Source: Paracoccus sigandri (lineage in GTDB: Bacteria > Pseudomonadota > Alphaproteobacteria > Rhodobacterales > Rhodobacteraceae). From it: DNA of 64,000 nucleotides. Positions within the stretch are counted from its first letter, which is position 1. Every line of letters starts with the position of its first letter. The translations under genes were made by a program, and so were the position numbers. The notes below the pieces were generated by a model. The model did no database searches and was not told where the DNA came from. It saw only the letters and a program-made list of their open reading frames with translations. The stretch spans positions 42,727-106,726 of the forward strand of contig NZ_QNRC01000015.1 in NCBI RefSeq assembly GCF_003709565.1. The letters are read 5' to 3'. This document shows positions 10,218 to 19,839 of this stretch, piece after piece.

Positions 10218-10556
10218 TCAGTGCCCGACGGACTTGGAGAACAGGTTGACCACCACCACCCCGGTGACGATCAGCGCCAGTCCGACCACGGCGGGCAAAT
10301 CCAGCCGCTGGCCGAAGATCACCAGCCCGATCAGCGCGACCAGGACGATGCCGACCGCGCTCCAGATCGCATAGGCGACGCCAAGCGGCAGCGCCCGCAG
10401 GCTGAGCGACAGCAGGTAGAAGCTGGCAAGGTAGCAGACCGCCATGCCAAGGGTCGGCCACAGCCGGCTGAACTGCTCGGAGCGTTGCAGGAACGAGGTC
10501 CCCACCACCTCGAGCGCGATGGCGATGCCAAGCGGGACATAGGGCGATACGAACAT
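10218..10556 (-). CDS. Small multidrug resistance (SMR/EmrE-type) transporter
   Basis: 112 aa with four transmembrane helices. The membrane-embedded acidic residue essential for proton-coupled export is seen as Glu in IALEVVGTSFLQRSE of helix 1, and GVAYAIWSAVGIVLVALIG in helix 3 is the SMR signature. This points to EmrE/QacE-like cation efflux; the alternative SugE/Gdx guanidinium export cannot be ruled out by eye. SMR proteins work as antiparallel or paired dimers in the inner membrane. Located directly upstream of bluB. Confidence 0.88.
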   Translation of the reverse strand: MFVSPYVPLGIAIALEVVGTSFLQRSEQFSRLWPTLGMAVCYLASFYLLSLSLRALPLGVAYAIWSAVGIVLVALIGLVIFGQRLDLPAVVGLALIVTGVVVVNLFSKSVGH

Positions 10557-10578
10557 GGGACCTCCGGGCGTTCAGGCG

Positions 10579-11580
10579 TCAGCCCCCTTCTTCGGCCGAC
10601 CGCCCCCCCTTGGGCAAGCCCTTTCGGCGCCCCATGACCGCATTCAGCTCGGCCCCGGCCAGCAGGATGCAGCCCGACAGCCACAGCCACATCATCAGCG
10701 CGATCACCGCCCCCAGCGCGCCATAGGTCCTGTTGTAATTGGCGAAATTCGCCGCATACCAGGAAAACAGCATCGAGGCCGCGACCAGCATCACCCCGGC
10801 CAGCAGCGCGCCGGGCAGGACCGGCGACAGTCCCGCCGCGCGGCGCTGCGGCCGCGCCGGACCCCAGCGATACAGCGCCGCGATCGCGCCCAGCAGCACC
10901 CCGAACAGGATCGGCCAGCGCAGCAGCCCGACCAGCGCGCCGGTTCTGTCGGGCAGCGGCAGATAATGCAGCAGCACCGGGATCACCGCGATCACCCCCA
11001 GCATCAGCGCCACCATCACCAGCCCGCCAAGCGTGAAGCACATCGCCACCAGGTTCAGCTGCAGGAAACCGCGCGTTTCCTTCTGGAACAGCGCCACGTT
11101 CAGCGCCGAGAGCAGCGCCTTCATCCCGCCATTCGCGGAATAGAGCGCCACCGCCAGCCCGCCCAGACCGGCCAGCGACAGCAGGCTGCCCGAACTGGCC
11201 GCGATGGCCTCGACCTGCCCCCGCACGATCTGCAGCGCGCCCTCGGGCAGCAAGGCGGCCAGCAGGTCCAGATGCGCGGCGATGCGCGCCGGATCGGCCG
11301 CCAGTCCATAGAGCGACACGAAGGCGGTGATGGCGGGAAACAGCGACAGCAGCGCGAAGAAGGTCACGCCGCCGGCGACGGCGCTGACCCGGTCCTCGGA
11401 AATCCGCTCGGCGGTTTCCCGGACGATCCCGACCAATCCGCGGCGCGGCTCTCCCTCCGTCGCCGGGCCGGACCCGTCCCCGCCGGGCGGCACCAGCCCA
11501 TAGCGGGCGCGCGTGCCGTCATCCAGATCGCCCAGCAGCGCGTCCCGGACCGAGCGCCCTGCCCCCTGCATCTCGGACAT
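10579..11580 (-). CDS. YihY/BrkB family inner-membrane protein
   Basis: 333-aa polytopic protein starting MSEMQGAGRSVRDALLGDLD. Family landmarks are ISEDRVSAVAGGVTFFALLSLFPAITAFVSLYGL (about residues 65-98), SANGGMKALLSALNVA and the C-terminal SWYAANFANYNRTYGALGAV, with five to six hydrophobic helices. The family was once annotated as RNase BN, which is wrong; its role is unknown. Start at 11580 is preferred over upstream ATGs because of GAAGGGGG ten bases ahead. The C-terminus is basic (GRRKGLPKGGRS). Followed by the SMR and bluB genes on the same strand. Confidence 0.88.
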   Translation of the reverse strand: MSEMQGAGRSVRDALLGDLDDGTRARYGLVPPGGDGSGPATEGEPRRGLVGIVRETAERISEDRVSAVAGGVTFFALLSLFPAITAFVSLYGLAADPARIAAHLDLLAALLPEGALQIVRGQVEAIAASSGSLLSLAGLGGLAVALYSANGGMKALLSALNVALFQKETRGFLQLNLVAMCFTLGGLVMVALMLGVIAVIPVLLHYLPLPDRTGALVGLLRWPILFGVLLGAIAALYRWGPARPQRRAAGLSPVLPGALLAGVMLVAASMLFSWYAANFANYNRTYGALGAVIALMMWLWLSGCILLAGAELNAVMGRRKGLPKGGRSAEEGG

Positions 11581-11620
11581 CGCGGCCCCCTTCGCTTGCG
11601 GAATTGCCCGGCCCGGCCCG

Positions 11621-12412
11621 TTACAGCCGGTGGGTGCGCCGGTCATCGTCCCGCTTCGGGCCGCGATCGCGGTCTTCGGCCGCCCCGGCGCCGCCTGCGG
11701 GGCGGTCCGCGGCGGCATCGCCTCGCCCCATCAGGTCACGCACCTGCTGGGCCGTGGCGGCGAATTCGCCGATGATCGCGCTGGCCTGGGCGGCGACGCT
11801 GCGAAAGCCGGTGAAGGCGCTGGCCAGCGAATCGGCCAGCCCGTTCAGCCCGGCGGACAGGCTGGTGGCGGTGTCGGTCATCTCGGCGGCGATATTGCGG
11901 CGCGGCGGGTTGCGGCGGCGGGCGGCCTCGGCGCGGCGCTGCGCGGCGGCGCGGCTGTCCTCGCGCGCCTGGGCCCGCGCGCGGCGACGGATCTCCTCGC
12001 GCTCCTCCTCGTCCAGCTCGGCGAATCGCGGCGCCAGCGTGTCCGGCGCCCGCCGGTCGCGCTCGGGGATGCCTGCGCCGACGCCGACGTGATAGGGTCG
12101 CCGCCCGCCCTCGTCGGCGATCATGCCGGCGATCTTGCGGGTGGCCATGATCGCCCCCGCCGTCAGCCCGGCCACGCCCAGGGCGATCCCGCCCCAGACG
12201 ACGACCTTCGCGGTGGTCGAGGGCATCGGCCAGGGCTCGCGCCCGTCGGGCGAAACCCGCCCCGACGGGATCACCCGGCTGGAGCGCATCGGCCGGTGCG
12301 GATAGGGGCTGGCGGTGCGGTGCCCCTCGGGGACCTTGCGGGGGCCGAAGCGGGTCTCGCTGTCGCGGTCGGCTTCGGTCAGGTCGTGGTCGTTGTCGTC
12401 GCTGCGCTGCAT
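11621..12412 (-). CDS. Hypothetical membrane-anchored protein, Arg/Ala-rich
   Basis: 263-aa protein starting MQRSDDNDHDLTEADRDSET; no named family recognised. It has a charged N-terminus of about 65 residues, one hydrophobic stretch (VVVWGGIALGVAGLTAGAIMA, about 70-90), then an Arg/Glu/Ala-rich helical region (EEEREEIRRRARAQAREDSR) and a C-terminal amphipathic part (SLSAGLNGLADSLASAFTGF) ending in a charged tail. It may be a single-pass inner-membrane protein with a cytoplasmic or periplasmic coiled-coil. The reading frame is supported by codon-position GC and by being 40 bases from the BrkB-family gene on the same strand. Divergent from purB. Confidence 0.7.
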   Translation of the reverse strand: MQRSDDNDHDLTEADRDSETRFGPRKVPEGHRTASPYPHRPMRSSRVIPSGRVSPDGREPWPMPSTTAKVVVWGGIALGVAGLTAGAIMATRKIAGMIADEGGRRPYHVGVGAGIPERDRRAPDTLAPRFAELDEEEREEIRRRARAQAREDSRAAAQRRAEAARRRNPPRRNIAAEMTDTATSLSAGLNGLADSLASAFTGFRSVAAQASAIIGEFAATAQQVRDLMGRGDAAADRPAGGAGAAEDRDRGPKRDDDRRTHRL

Positions 12413-12553
12413 CTGGGCCTCCGGCTCGTGCTGTCTTGTAACCTGAACCCGCATCGGGCGCGGAATGTTCCGCCGATTCCGCGCAATCGCCAACCAAAAC
12501 TTGCCCCCGGCCCGGCACCCCGCTATGCCCGCGCCAACGACAAGGAGAGCGCC

Positions 12554-13867
12554 ATGATCCCTCGCTATGCCCGCCCCGAAATGACCGCGATCTGGTCGCC
12601 CGAGACGAAGTTCCGCATCTGGTACGAGATCGAGGCCCATGCCTGCGACGCGCAGGCCGCGCTGGGGGTGATCCCGAAGGAAAACGCCCAGGCCGTCTGG
12701 CGCGCGAAGGATGTCGAATTCGACGTGGCCCGCATCGACGAGATCGAGGCGGTGACCAAGCATGACGTAATCGCCTTCCTGACCCATCTGGCCGAACATA
12801 TCGGCGCCGAGGACGCCCGCTTCGTCCACCAGGGCATGACCAGCTCGGACGTGCTGGACACGACGCTGAACGTGCAGCTGGTGCGCGCCGCCGACATCCT
12901 GCTGGCCGACATGGACCGCGTGCTTGAGGCGCTCAAGCGCCGCGCCCACGAGCACAAGGACACGGTGCGGATCGGCCGCAGCCACGGCATCCATGCCGAG
13001 CCGACCACGATGGGCCTGACCTTCGCCCGCTTCTATGCGGAAATGGCGCGCGGCAAGGCCCGCCTGCAGGCGGCGCGCGAGGAGATCGCCACCGGTGCGA
13101 TTTCCGGCGCGGTCGGCACCTTCGCCAATATCGACCCCGCGGTCGAGGAACATGTCTGCGCCCAGATGGGCCTGCGCCCGGAACCGATCAGCACCCAGGT
13201 GATCCCGCGCGACCGCCACGCGATGTTCTTCGCCACCCTTGGCGTGATCGCCAGTTCCATCGAGAACATCGCCATCGAGATCCGCCACATGCAGCGCACC
13301 GAAGTGCTTGAGGCGGAAGAATATTTCAGCCCCGGCCAGAAGGGTTCGTCGGCCATGCCGCACAAGCGCAACCCGGTCCTGACCGAGAACCTGACCGGCC
13401 TTGCGCGCCTGGTGCGCATGGCGGTGGTCCCGGCGATGGAGAATGTCGCGCTGTGGCACGAGCGCGACATCTCGCATTCCTCGGTCGAGCGCGGCATCGC
13501 GCCGGATGCCACGATCACCCTGGATTTCGCCCTGAACCGGCTGGCCGGGGTGGTGGACAAGCTGGTCGTCTATCCCGAGAACATGCTGCGGAACATGAAC
13601 AAGTTCAAAGGTCTGGTGATGTCGCAGCGGGTCCTGCTGGCGCTGACCCAGGCCGGCGTCTCGCGCGAGGACGCCTATCGGCTGGTGCAGAGAAACGCCA
13701 TGAAGGTCTGGGAACAAGGCGCTGATTTCAAGGAGGAACTTCTGGCCGATGCCGAAGTGACCGCGGCCCTGACCCCGGCCGAGATCGAGGAGAAATTCGA
13801 CCTCGGCTATCACACCAGGCATGTCGACACGATCTTTCGCCGGGTATTCGATTCAAATCCCGTCTAG
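12554..13867 (+). CDS. purB: Adenylosuccinate lyase
   Basis: Catalyses two fumarate-releasing steps: SAICAR to AICAR, and adenylosuccinate to AMP. 437 aa beginning [20 protein letters not shown]. Fumarase/aspartase-superfamily elements: [13 protein letters not shown] (about 94), [13 protein letters not shown] with the catalytic His, and the mobile signature loop [14 protein letters not shown]. Start at 12554 has AAGGAGA seven bases upstream. Much longer upstream ORF extension is a frame artefact of the high GC. Followed at 73 bases by the FliG-like gene. Confidence 0.97.
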   Translation: MIPRYARPEMTAIWSPETKFRIWYEIEAHACDAQAALGVIPKENAQAVWRAKDVEFDVARIDEIEAVTKHDVIAFLTHLAEHIGAEDARFVHQGMTSSDVLDTTLNVQLVRAADILLADMDRVLEALKRRAHEHKDTVRIGRSHGIHAEPTTMGLTFARFYAEMARGKARLQAAREEIATGAISGAVGTFANIDPAVEEHVCAQMGLRPEPISTQVIPRDRHAMFFATLGVIASSIENIAIEIRHMQRTEVLEAEEYFSPGQKGSSAMPHKRNPVLTENLTGLARLVRMAVVPAMENVALWHERDISHSSVERGIAPDATITLDFALNRLAGVVDKLVVYPENMLRNMNKFKGLVMSQRVLLALTQAGVSREDAYRLVQRNAMKVWEQGADFKEELLADAEVTAALTPAEIEEKFDLGYHTRHVDTIFRRVFDSNPV

Positions 13868-13940
13868 TTTCGGGATCGCGCTAACCGCCGCTTAGGGATT
13901 TCATGCCAGATTGACCGGGAAGAAACCGGCGGGGGTGTGA

Positions 13941-14951
13941 ATGAACATGCAGGTTGCGCTCAGTCAGCGGCAGAAGGCGGCGGTGATCGTGCGGCTTCTG
14001 CTGGACGATGACGAGGGTTTCGGGCTGGACCGGCTGGACAGCGACAGCCAGACGCTGCTGGCCGAGGCGATGGCCGGGATGGAACTGGTCGATCGCCGCA
14101 CCCGCGACGCGATCATCGACGAATTCTGCGACGATCTGGAGGCCGTGGGCGTCACCTTCCCCGGCGATATCGACGGCACCCTGCGGATCCTGGGCGAGAA
14201 ACTATCGCTGGACAGCACCGACCGGCTGCGGCGGCTGGCGGCGATGACCGGGCGCGGCGATCCCTGGGCGCGGGTCTCGGCCCTGCCGAAAGAGGCGATC
14301 CTGGCGCTGGCCGCGCAGGAGCCGGTCGAGATCGTCGCGCTGATGCTGTCCAAGCTGCCCGTGGGCCGCGCCAGCGAGGCCTTCACCTCGCTGGAGCTGG
14401 ACCGGGCCCAGGCGGTGGCGCAGGCCATGTCGATGACCGGCGGCGTCAGCGCGCAGGTGCTGCATCGCGTCGGGCTGATCCTGCTGCAATCGGCCGATGC
14501 CCTGCCGAAACCCGCCATCGACACGCCCGCCGCCGACCGCGTCGGCGCGATCCTGAATTTCGCCAGCGCCGATCTGCGCGATTCGGTGCTGGAATCGCTG
14601 GAAAATGCCGACCAGGCCTTTGCCGGGGGCGTGCGCAAGGCGATCTTCATCTTCGCCCATATCCCCGCCCGCATCCTGCCGCGCGACGTGCCGCGCATTC
14701 TGCGCGAGGTCGAACAGCCGGTGCTGATCCGCGCCCTGCTGGCGCAGGAGGAAGACAATGCCGCCGCCGCGCAGTTCCTGCTGTCGAACCTGTCGCAACG
14801 CATGGCCGACGGGCTACGCGAGGAGATGGAGGCGGCGGGCAAGGTCTCGGCCAGGGACAGCGAGGAGGCGATGACCGAGGTGATCGCCGCCATCCGCCGC
14901 CTGGAAGAGGCCGGGGAACTGGCGCTGATCGTCCCCGATGCCGAGGAATGA
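13941..14951 (+). CDS. Orphan FliG-like protein
   Basis: 336 aa with recognisable FliG architecture. The N-terminal part MNMQVALSQRQKAAVIVRLL resembles the FliG N-domain opening (LTGxQKAAILL). The C-terminal part VRKAIFIFAHIPARILPRDV, then PRILREVE, QFLLSNLSQRMADGLREEME and RRLEEAGEL, follows the FliG C-domain. However, the acidic DDRxIQ stretch of the torque helix is replaced by LPRDVP. No flagellar gene lies within the window. It could be a structural relic or a regulator repurposed from FliG. Start ATG 13941 (or 13947) after a GGCGGGGGTGTGA context; a weak ribosome-binding site. Confidence 0.75.
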   Translation: MNMQVALSQRQKAAVIVRLLLDDDEGFGLDRLDSDSQTLLAEAMAGMELVDRRTRDAIIDEFCDDLEAVGVTFPGDIDGTLRILGEKLSLDSTDRLRRLAAMTGRGDPWARVSALPKEAILALAAQEPVEIVALMLSKLPVGRASEAFTSLELDRAQAVAQAMSMTGGVSAQVLHRVGLILLQSADALPKPAIDTPAADRVGAILNFASADLRDSVLESLENADQAFAGGVRKAIFIFAHIPARILPRDVPRILREVEQPVLIRALLAQEEDNAAAAQFLLSNLSQRMADGLREEMEAAGKVSARDSEEAMTEVIAAIRRLEEAGELALIVPDAEE

Positions 14952-15043
14952 GATCTCCCGGCGCCCAGCCGTTCCTGCACACGCCGTTCCTGCGCGCGCC
15001 GATGCCGCGCCGCGGCGCTCGGCGCTTGCGGATGCCGCAGTGA
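14948..15043 (+). CDS. Possible 31-aa peptide ORF coupled to the FliG-like gene
   Basis: Open reading frame whose ATG overlaps the FliG-like stop as ATGA. The peptide begins MRSPGAQPFLHTPFLRAPMP and ends RRGARRLRMPQ: very basic, proline-rich, no membrane segment. The overlap is the main support; there is no homologue I can name. It may be a chance ORF. It ends 27 bases before the next small gene. Confidence 0.3.
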   Translation: MRSPGAQPFLHTPFLRAPMPRRGARRLRMPQ

Positions 15044-15070
15044 GCGCGGATAAGGACGGCGGAGGCCGCC

Positions 15071-15214
15071 ATGACCAACCAGATCGCCATCGCCCTCGTC
15101 GCGCTGCTTGCCGCCTTGCTGCTGCTGGATCACTTCTGGCTGCATCTCGGCCTGCCGCTTCTGATCGGCAAGCAGTTCGACCGCTTCATCGAATATCTCA
15201 GCTTCTGGCGCTGA
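15071..15214 (+). CDS. Small single-pass membrane protein upstream of gap
   Basis: 47-aa protein, MTNQIAIALVALLAALLLLD then HFWLHLGLPLLIGKQFDRFI and EYLSFWR. One transmembrane helix at about 4-20 and an amphipathic tail ending in FWR. A strong ribosome-binding site, GGAGG, lies five bases before the ATG. From memory, similar peptides ending in IEYLxFWR occur next to gap in other Rhodobacteraceae; this was not checked. Function unknown. Too short for most gene finders, but the RBS and clean stop make it credible. Confidence 0.7.
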   Translation: MTNQIAIALVALLAALLLLDHFWLHLGLPLLIGKQFDRFIEYLSFWR

Positions 15215-15582
15215 GCGGGACCCGGCCGGCGGCTCTCTCCGGCTGCGGCCGCCCGCCCGGATGCAGCCCGCGCCCCGCAGGATGGCGAACGGATCATAAA
15301 AAATCATGGCTCGGCAAGGTGTTACCCGGCGCCCCTACCCGCCGCGCACCCTTGCCCGCAAGGTTCCCGTCGGCCTGCCCCGTCCCGATCGGCCGCGCCG
15401 CCGCCGCCCTTCCGCGCGGCCCGTCGCGCCCCGCCCGATCGCCGTCCGGGCTGCGACAATCCGTCCCGGAGTGTTAGCGCAGGTCAGGCATTCTTTCGGC
15501 GCAACGCCGCCACGGGGCATTTGCATCCCCCCCTTTCGCAGGCTAGAGGAAGCGCAACGTCATCTGGTCGGGAGAGAGAACC
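15215..15582. other. Intergenic region upstream of gap
   Basis: 368 bases without a convincing gene. An A-rich patch (cataaaaaatcatg) at about 15295-15307 interrupts otherwise extremely GC-rich sequence. TTGCAT at about 15520 with TAGAGG 17 bases later is a weak candidate sigma-70-type promoter for gap. GGGAGAGAGAACC just before the gap ATG is its ribosome-binding site. Nothing else is supported. Confidence 0.5.
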
Positions 15583-16584
<1,002 letters not shown>

Positions 16585-16606
16585 GCCTGCCCGCAGGGGA
16601 AAACGA

Positions 16607-16641
16607 AAACGCCTGCCGGATCGCTTCGGCAGGCGTTTTTC
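16607..16641 (+). terminator. Intrinsic terminator of gap
   Basis: Stem AACGCCTGCCG (16608-16618) and CGGCAGGCGTT (16627-16637) with an 8-base loop, then TTT. It begins 23 bases after the gap stop. The rest of the gap up to 16869 (about 230 bases) shows no feature I can support. Confidence 0.9.
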
Positions 16642-16869
16642 TTTGCGGTTCGGTAAGATGATGAAGAAGCGGGGCAATAGCTTCCCGCCATCCACCCGAC
16701 CATGCCGTGCCGCCCCGCCAGCCTTCGGCGGGACGTAGCGTCGCCGTTGCGAAGGGACCGCGCCGCGCGCCGGTGCAGGATCGGAAACCGCCCCACCATC
16801 GCGATGCGGCGGCAGTCGATCGTCACGCGCATCGGGAAATCGCCGGACCAGCGGCAACCCGAGAATCGC

Positions 16870-17652
16870 TCACAGCAGCGCCGCGACCTGCCGGTGCAGA
16901 TGTTCCGCCGCCTGCCGCGCCTCTGCCTGCCTGTCCCGCCAATCGTCCGGCGCCAGCCCCAGATAGGCATCCCGCGCGCGGCCCAGCAGCGCCGCGATGG
17001 GCGCGGGCAGCCGGGGCATGGCCCATTCGGCGGCCGCGTCCTTGGCAATGAAGGCGCCGGTGGCAGCCGTGTGCCACATCCGGACCAGCGTCAGCAGCAC
17101 GTTGCGCTCGTCGCCCTGCAGGTTTTCCAGCAAGGCCGGCAGCCCCTCGCGCATCGCGCGGCGGATCTGCTCGGCCGGGATCCGGGGCAAGAGGTCGGGC
17201 GCGGCGGGACCGATAAGCGGCCTGGCCTGCTGTCGGGCCTGCGCCAGCACCAGCACCAGTTCGGGGTCCCGGACGGGTTCCGGCACCGCGCCGGCCTCGA
17301 ACCCCTCGCGCAGCCATTCGCCATAGAGGAACTCGGCCCGCGCCGGCCAGGGCGCGGCAAGGTCGGCGCGCTGGAACACCATCAGCTCGATGCAGCGCGG
17401 CCCGCCGGGCGCGGCGGGATGGCGCGCCGAGATCCGCAGCAGGCCGGCCAGCAGGTCCCGGCGCATCGCATCGCTCATCGGCCGGTCGATCACCGCCAAG
17501 AGGTCCACGTCGCTTTGCGGGCGCAACCCGCCCGCGACCGCCGATCCGTGCAGGTGGAAGGCCAGAAGCGCGGGGCCGAACACCTGCGCCGCAAGCGCCA
17601 GCCCGGCGCGGGCCTCGGCCGGGATATCCTGCTGCCTATTCCGTTCGTCCAT
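16870..17652 (-). CDS. AadA-like aminoglycoside O-nucleotidyltransferase (ANT(3'')/ANT(9) family)
   Basis: 260-aa protein starting MDERNRQQDIPAEARAG. The nucleotidyltransferase signature is LHGSAVAGGLRPQSDVDLLA (GSx11DxD), with IELMVFQRADLAAPW for the third acidic residue. The C-terminal helical domain GDERNVLLTLVRMWHTAATG and AKDAAAEWAMPRLP closely follows AadA, which adenylylates streptomycin and spectinomycin. Whether this chromosomal relative confers resistance cannot be judged from sequence. The start lies inside the end of the upstream TetR gene (17-base overlap), with GAGGCGGAAG as RBS, so the two are co-transcribed and coupled. Confidence 0.85.
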   Translation of the reverse strand: MDERNRQQDIPAEARAGLALAAQVFGPALLAFHLHGSAVAGGLRPQSDVDLLAVIDRPMSDAMRRDLLAGLLRISARHPAAPGGPRCIELMVFQRADLAAPWPARAEFLYGEWLREGFEAGAVPEPVRDPELVLVLAQARQQARPLIGPAAPDLLPRIPAEQIRRAMREGLPALLENLQGDERNVLLTLVRMWHTAATGAFIAKDAAAEWAMPRLPAPIAALLGRARDAYLGLAPDDWRDRQAEARQAAEHLHRQVAALL

Positions 17653-18217
17653 CTTCCGCCTCGTCACCATCGGCCCGGGGCCCCGCCAGTTCCAGGATAT
17701 CCGCGAACAGCCTCTGCCACTGCGCCTCGTCAAGCTCGATCAGGCCGAGGGCGCGCAGCAGGAAGGCCCCCTCGCCGGCCAGGAAACCCAGCGCCACCTT
17801 GCGGTCCGCGGCGCGGGTCAGGTCCAGCCCGGCAAGGCGCTGCGTATACCAGGCGCGGCTTTCGGCGACCTGGTCGGGGCTTTCCAAAAGCGCCGTCATC
17901 ATCGCGGCCGAGCGGGAATGCTCGGCCTCGTCGGTGTCGCGGGTGGCCAAGAGATGGCCGCGGATCACCGCCTGCGGCGACGGATCCGGCCCGGCATGGG
18001 CCATGACCTCGGTCTCGAACGCCGCGCCCCAGCGCAGGATCATCGCCCGGATCAGGTTCTCCTTGCTGCCGAAGCAATATTGCACCCCGCCCTTGGTGAT
18101 CCCGGCCTCGCGGGCCACGGCCTCGAAGGTCAGGCCCGCGGCGCCCGATCGCGCCACGATGGCCTCGGCCGCGTCCAGGACCTTGTCCCGGTCAATGCTG
18201 CGTGGTCGTCCCGACAT
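17636..18217 (-). CDS. TetR/AcrR family transcriptional regulator
   Basis: 193 aa. N-terminal helix-turn-helix: MSGRPRSIDRDKVLDAAEAI then GLTFEAVAREAGITKGGVQY, CFGSKENLIRAM. The C-terminal ligand-binding domain has no named subfamily by eye. It is transcribed divergently from the DHA2 drug pump at 18308 and overlaps the AadA-like gene, an arrangement that suggests it represses both. A perfect inverted repeat (18235-18248) in the 90-base gap is the likely operator. Confidence 0.92.
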   Translation of the reverse strand: MSGRPRSIDRDKVLDAAEAIVARSGAAGLTFEAVAREAGITKGGVQYCFGSKENLIRAMILRWGAAFETEVMAHAGPDPSPQAVIRGHLLATRDTDEAEHSRSAAMMTALLESPDQVAESRAWYTQRLAGLDLTRAADRKVALGFLAGEGAFLLRALGLIELDEAQWQRLFADILELAGPRADGDEAEDGRTE

Positions 18218-18234
18218 TTCGCCCCTTCCATTTC

Positions 18235-18248
18235 AATACGGACGTATT
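18235..18248. promoter_or_regulatory. Inverted-repeat operator between tetR and the DHA2 pump
   Basis: Perfect palindrome AATACG-GA-CGTATT located 17 bases ahead of the tetR ATG and 59 bases ahead of the pump ATG. AT-rich in a GC-rich region, with TATTTATAT overlapping its right side that could serve as a -10 element. Likely TetR binding site; inferred from symmetry and position. Confidence 0.75.
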
Positions 18249-18307
18249 TATATGCCCCGGCAGGCGCGGACAAGCCGCGACCGCATCTTGAACCAGGATT
18301 CGAACCG

Positions 18308-19798
18308 ATGTCGCCCCTCGACTGCCCGCCCCGCAACCGCTGGCTTGTGCTGGCCATCGTCTCCAGCGCGCTTTTCCTGATCGTCATCGACATGACGGTG
18401 CTTTACACCGCCCTGCCGCGGCTGACCCATGACCTTGGCGCAACCGCGACCGAGAAGCTGTGGATCGTCAACGCCTATCCGCTGGTGGTCGCCGGGCTTC
18501 TGCCCGGCCTCGGGACCCTTGGCGACCGGCTGGGGCACCGGCGGATGTTCATGGCGGGGCTGGCGGTCTTCGGGCTGGCCTCGCTCGGGGCGGCCTTCGC
18601 GCCTTCGCCGGCGGCGCTGATCGCGGCGCGGGTGGTGCTGGCGGTGGGCGCGGCGATGATGATGCCGGCCACCCTGTCGCTGATCCGCCTGACCTTCACC
18701 GACGAGAAGGAGCGCGCCTTCGCCATCGGCATCTGGGCCGCCGTGGCCTCGGGCGGGGCGGCGATGGGGCCGGTCATCGGCGGGCTGCTGCTGGAATATT
18801 TCTGGTGGGGCTCGGTCTTCCTGATCAACGTGCCGGTGGTGCTGGCAGCCCTGGTGGCAAGCCGGCTGCTGCTGGTCAACCGCCCCGGCAACCGCAGCCG
18901 GCCCTGGGACCTGGCCGGATCGGTCCAGGTGATGGTCGGGCTGGTCGGGCTGGTCTATGCGGTGAAGGAGATCAGCAAGCGCGACCCGTCCTGGACCGCC
19001 GCCGCGCTGAGCTTCGCCATCGGCCTGGTCTTCATGACGGTCTTCGTCCGCCGCCAACTGCGCAGCCCCGCGCCGCTGATCGATTTCGCGCTGTTTTCCA
19101 ATCCGCGCTTTTCGGCGGGCGTGGCGACGGCGCTGGTCGCCTCGGCGGCGCTGATCGGGGTCGAGCTGGTCTTCAGCCAGCGGCTGCAACTGGTGCTGGG
19201 CCATTCGCCGCTGGAGGCCGGGCTGCTGATCCTGCCGATCCCGGCGGCGGCCTTCTTCGCCGGGCCGCTGGCCGGGCTGGCCCTGCCGCGCATGGGCGCC
19301 GAGCGCGTGCTGTGGTCGGCGCTGCTGATGACCGGGCTGGCGCTGGCGGCCTTCCTTGCGACCCATGACGGCCCGGCCGGCCTGTGGCTGACGGCGCTGG
19401 CGGCGATGGGTTTCGGGACCGGGGCCGCGATGACCGCGGCCTCCAGCGTCATCATGCTGTCGGCGCCCGAGGATCGCGCCGGCATGGCCGCCTCGGTCGA
19501 GGAGGTCTCCTATGAACTGGGCGGCGCGCTTGGCATCGCGCTGCTGGGCAGCCTGATGTCGGCGCTGTACACGCGGGCGATGGTGCTGCCCGAGGGGATC
19601 GTGATCGGCAGCCAGGCCCGCGACAGCCTGGACGAGGCGCTGATCCTGGCCGAGGCGCTGCAACCCGCCCAGGCCGAAACGGTGGCCCGGCTTGCCCGCA
19701 CCGCCTTCGACCAGGCCTTCGTCGGCGTGGTCGGCGTCGCGGTCGCGATGCTGATCCTGGTGGCGCTGGTCATCCGGCGCCAGACGCGGATCGCCTGA
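18308..19798 (+). CDS. MFS drug:H+ antiporter, DHA2 family (SmvA/QacA-like)
   Basis: 496 aa with about 14 transmembrane helices, the DHA2 topology. Helix 1 carries LIVIDMTVLYTALPRLTHDL (motif D-like), the helix 2-3 loop GDRLGHRRMFMAGL (motif A), and the region around GAAMGPVIGGLL is motif C of drug antiporters. It ends in a short basic tail RRQTRIA. SmvA/QacA relatives export lipophilic cations and biocides. Start at 18308 matches MSPLDCPPRNRWLVLAIV; the longer upstream ORF runs into tetR. Divergent from tetR-aadA-like, so probably de-repressed with them. Confidence 0.88.
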   Translation: MSPLDCPPRNRWLVLAIVSSALFLIVIDMTVLYTALPRLTHDLGATATEKLWIVNAYPLVVAGLLPGLGTLGDRLGHRRMFMAGLAVFGLASLGAAFAPSPAALIAARVVLAVGAAMMMPATLSLIRLTFTDEKERAFAIGIWAAVASGGAAMGPVIGGLLLEYFWWGSVFLINVPVVLAALVASRLLLVNRPGNRSRPWDLAGSVQVMVGLVGLVYAVKEISKRDPSWTAAALSFAIGLVFMTVFVRRQLRSPAPLIDFALFSNPRFSAGVATALVASAALIGVELVFSQRLQLVLGHSPLEAGLLILPIPAAAFFAGPLAGLALPRMGAERVLWSALLMTGLALAAFLATHDGPAGLWLTALAAMGFGTGAAMTAASSVIMLSAPEDRAGMAASVEEVSYELGGALGIALLGSLMSALYTRAMVLPEGIVIGSQARDSLDEALILAEALQPAQAETVARLARTAFDQAFVGVVGVAVAMLILVALVIRRQTRIA

Positions 19799-19805
19799 CG
19801 CCGCC

Positions 19806-19839
19806 GCCGCCGCATCGCGTCAGGAATGGATGCGGCGGC
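19806..19839. terminator. Hairpin between convergent pump and monooxygenase genes
   Basis: Perfect 10-bp stem GCCGCCGCAT (19806-19815) and ATGCGGCGGC (19830-19839), overlapping the last codons of the minus-strand gene. No T-run follows on either strand, so termination is only a possibility. Confidence 0.4.

Noticed and set aside
16644..16869. Minus-strand reading frame MRVTIDCRRIAMVGRF downstream of the AadA-like gene
   Set aside because: Arg-rich frame running into the gap terminator and antisense of gap, no start signal; considered non-coding.
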